From assembly GCA_002295925.1 (NCBI GenBank), contig DBGO01000016.1:68248-132247 (forward strand): a stretch of 64,000 nt of DNA, given 5' to 3'. Made by a program: the position numbers and the translations under genes. How positions within the stretch are numbered: the stretch's first letter is position 1; every line of letters starts with the position of its first letter. Source of the stretch: Flavobacteriales bacterium UBA852. GTDB lineage: Bacteria > Bacteroidota > Bacteroidia > Flavobacteriales_E > Vicingaceae. The notes under the pieces are model-generated. The model ran no database searches, was not told the origin of the DNA, and saw only the letters and a program-made list of their open reading frames with translations. This document shows positions 62,447 to 64,000 of the stretch, in pieces.

Positions 62447-62986
62447 TTATTTGAAATTGTTTTGGTAATCGTCAAAACTTTTACGGATAATTTCTAAAGC
62501 TTTGGCTTTATTTTGGAAATTTTCAATTTTTACCGTCTTGTTTTCCAAGCGTTTGTAATCTTCAAAAAATGCTTTTAGTTCACGCACAAAGTGTGGTGGT
62601 AAATCGTCAACATCATTCATATAATTGACACTCATATCATTTGCGGCTACGGCTATAATTTTATCATCGGCTTCACCGTTATCAATCATTTGCATTACAC
62701 CTATAACTTTTGCCTCTACAAAGCACATGGGGACAATATCAATTTGCGAAAGCACCAAAATATCCAAGGGGTCTTTATCATCGCAATAAGAACGGGGGAT
62801 AAAACCGTAATTAGCCGGATAATATACCGAAGAATACAATACTCTGTCCAATTTAAGCATTCCCGAATCTTTATCCAATTCATATTTGGCGCGCGAAGCT
62901 TTTGGAATTTCAATTACTGCATTGACAATTTCCGGCGCTTTGTCGCCATAACTTACCGAATGCCAAGGGTTGAAATTTCTGTTCAT
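62447..62986 (-). CDS. ppa: Inorganic pyrophosphatase
   Basis: This 179-residue soluble family I pyrophosphatase has IEIPKASRAKYELDKDSG, VYYPANYGFIP and the metal-binding DDKDPLDILVL motif. It hydrolyses PPi to phosphate, driving biosynthesis. It stands alone; no full consensus promoter was found, only a near-match in the leader. It is divergent from the STAS gene. Confidence 0.95.
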   Translation of the reverse strand: MNRNFNPWHSVSYGDKAPEIVNAVIEIPKASRAKYELDKDSGMLKLDRVLYSSVYYPANYGFIPRSYCDDKDPLDILVLSQIDIVPMCFVEAKVIGVMQMIDNGEADDKIIAVAANDMSVNYMNDVDDLPPHFVRELKAFFEDYKRLENKTVKIENFQNKAKALEIIRKSFDDYQNNFK

Positions 62987-63098
62987 AGTTTAATTTTTTG
63001 CAAAATAAAGCATATCTCTTGTTTTTTATATTAATTCTTAGTGATTTTATTGATTTTTGCCCGAATGTTTTATATTTTAGCAATCGCAAAGCAATTTT

Positions 63099-63500
63099 AT
63101 GATGAACAAACCGATTTTTACCGAGAAAAAAGAAAAATACACCTACATAAAACCCGAAATTGAAAATTTAAATGCAACCGTGTCGCCAACATTAAAAGCT
63201 ATATTTGTAGATACGGCAAAAAATGGCGAGAAAAGTTTTATTGTTGATTTACAGAATGTTCAATTTTGTGACTCTTCGGGTTTAAGCGCACTGCTTACCG
63301 GCAATCGATTGGCTGAAGAGAATAAGGGCTCTTTTATACTTGCCAATGTCAATCCGCATGTTATGAAGTTGATTATGATTTCGCAGTTGGATAATGTATT
63401 GAAAATTACTCCCACAGTAAATGAAGCCGAAGATATGCTCTATATGGAAGAGCTTGAGCGTGATTTGGATTTTGATATGGATGATTTGGATATAGATTGA
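63099..63500 (+). CDS. STAS-domain anti-sigma factor antagonist
   Basis: This 133-residue protein has the STAS fold with VDLQNVQFCDSSGLSALL, in which Ser at 59 or 60 is the usual phosphorylation site of SpoIIAA-like proteins. The last ~20 residues are acidic (ERDLDFDMDDLDID). In partner switching, a kinase phosphorylates and an SpoIIE-type phosphatase dephosphorylates such a protein. A phosphatase of that type is encoded at 13431, but no kinase is visible. It is followed 4 bp later by rnz. Confidence 0.9.
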   Translation: MMNKPIFTEKKEKYTYIKPEIENLNATVSPTLKAIFVDTAKNGEKSFIVDLQNVQFCDSSGLSALLTGNRLAEENKGSFILANVNPHVMKLIMISQLDNVLKITPTVNEAEDMLYMEELERDLDFDMDDLDID

Positions 63501-63504
63501 GAAT

Positions 63505-64000
63505 ATGGCATTTAGAGTGTTAATTTTAGGATGCGGATCAGCCATTCCGACTTCTCGCAGACATCCCAGTGCACAAATAGTATCGGTAGATGAAAAGTAT
63601 TATTTGATAGATTGTGGCGAAGGTACGCAAAGCCGGTTAAGGGAAAATAAAATTAAATTTCAACGGATAGAACAAATTTTTATTTCACACTTGCATGGCG
63701 ACCATTATTTGGGTTTGATAGGTTTGTTGCAAACTATGCATTTATTGGGAAGAACAAAGCCAATTACTGTTTTTGCACCCGGCGGATTGAAAAAAATTAT
63801 TGACACACATTTTGAAATTTCCGGGCATCATATCAATTACCCTTTAACCATTGAAACGGTTGATACCGAAAAACACCTGAAGATATTTGAAGACACTAAA
63901 ATAGAAGTGTATTCTTTGCCTTTAGACCATCGGGTTCCTTGTAGTGGATATTTAATTAAAGAAAAACAAAAATTGCCGCATCTGAACATTGAAAAAATAA
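63505..64000 (+). CDS. rnz: Ribonuclease Z, 3' partial
   Basis: The frame is open to the right edge; 165 codons are present. The N terminus MAFRVLILGCGSAIPTSRRHPSAQ and the zinc motif SHLHGDH (H62, H64, D66, H67) identify tRNase Z, which trims tRNA 3' trailers before CCA addition. It begins with ATG at 63505, 4 bp after the STAS stop. This STAS-rnz order is probably an operon. The C-terminal exosite and the remaining metal ligands are beyond the window. Confidence 0.95.
   Translation, partial: MAFRVLILGCGSAIPTSRRHPSAQIVSVDEKYYLIDCGEGTQSRLRENKIKFQRIEQIFISHLHGDHYLGLIGLLQTMHLLGRTKPITVFAPGGLKKIIDTHFEISGHHINYPLTIETVDTEKHLKIFEDTKIEVYSLPLDHRVPCSGYLIKEKQKLPHLNIEKI

Overview
The window comes from a chromosome of an AT-rich member of the Bacteroidota. 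The evidence is: promoters of the Bacteroidota type (TTG, 18-23 bp, TAnnTTTG) with few Shine-Dalgarno sites; two proteins with type IX secretion (T9SS) C-terminal sorting domains and a PorV-like/PorU2-like pair; and families largely confined to this phylum (DUF4920, DUF4476, a GlmU-like single-chain protein, SusD-free surface polysaccharide genes). It does not look like a gut Bacteroides; the gene content fits a free-living or flavobacterial/cytophagal lineage, but the class cannot be fixed from sequence reading alone.

Layout. 1-1060: 3' part of S-adenosylhomocysteine hydrolase. 1061-1491: a tRNA-Arg(TCT) with its own promoter, hairpin leader and terminator, followed by two tandem ~100-bp copies that join tRNA-Lys-like and tRNA-Arg 3' sequence. 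1492-4407: a FemAB-like acyltransferase and a membrane UDP-sugar 4,6-dehydratase. 4475-13434: one tightly packed nine-gene operon for a surface polysaccharide (GT4, Wzm/Wzt ABC exporter, GT4, deacetylase-like lipoprotein, GT2, MBOAT plus SGNH O-acylation pair, pirin). 13431-20451 (minus): SpoIIE-type phosphatase, SanA-like protein, MORN-like repeat protein, NhaC antiporter, secreted CehA/McbA-type PHP hydrolase. 20540-29160: Lon, GlmU-like protein, L31, rhomboid, MurQ, LtaS/sulfatase-like protein. 29218-34297: a less ordinary stretch with a small cationic protein, an unrecognised putative regulator behind a TTAAG-rich operator-like region, and a one-polypeptide restriction-modification enzyme. 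34365-47271: housekeeping genes (haem lipoprotein/DUF4920, YigZ, RibD, PrmC, LOG, CCA-adding enzyme, ExoIII, MBL hydrolase, Mpl, YggS). 47347-56917: PorV-like and PorU2-like proteins, TatA, a CaCA exchanger, a lipoprotein and a T9SS subtilisin. 56920-64000: patatin-barrel protein, thioredoxin-like lipoprotein, MFS, MiaA, pRiA4b-ORF3-like protein, pyrophosphatase, STAS protein and the 5' part of RNase Z.

How it works together. The 2527-13434 block can make an amino/deoxy-sugar precursor, assemble a glycan, export it by an ABC exporter, and modify it by deacetylation and O-acetylation. Mpl and MurQ recycle peptidoglycan. The tRNA-Arg lacks an encoded CCA end, so it depends on the CCA-adding enzyme present at 40926. 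The SpoIIE phosphatase and the STAS protein are the two kinds of component used in partner-switching, though they lie 50 kb apart. The most unusual signals are the chimeric tRNA repeats (1231-1441), the promoter-embedded palindrome and seven TTAAG boxes (29722-29840) in front of an unrecognised regulator, and the patatin-POTRA-barrel protein (56920-59232). Many start codons were moved from the longest open frame to a start that lies downstream of a recognisable promoter.
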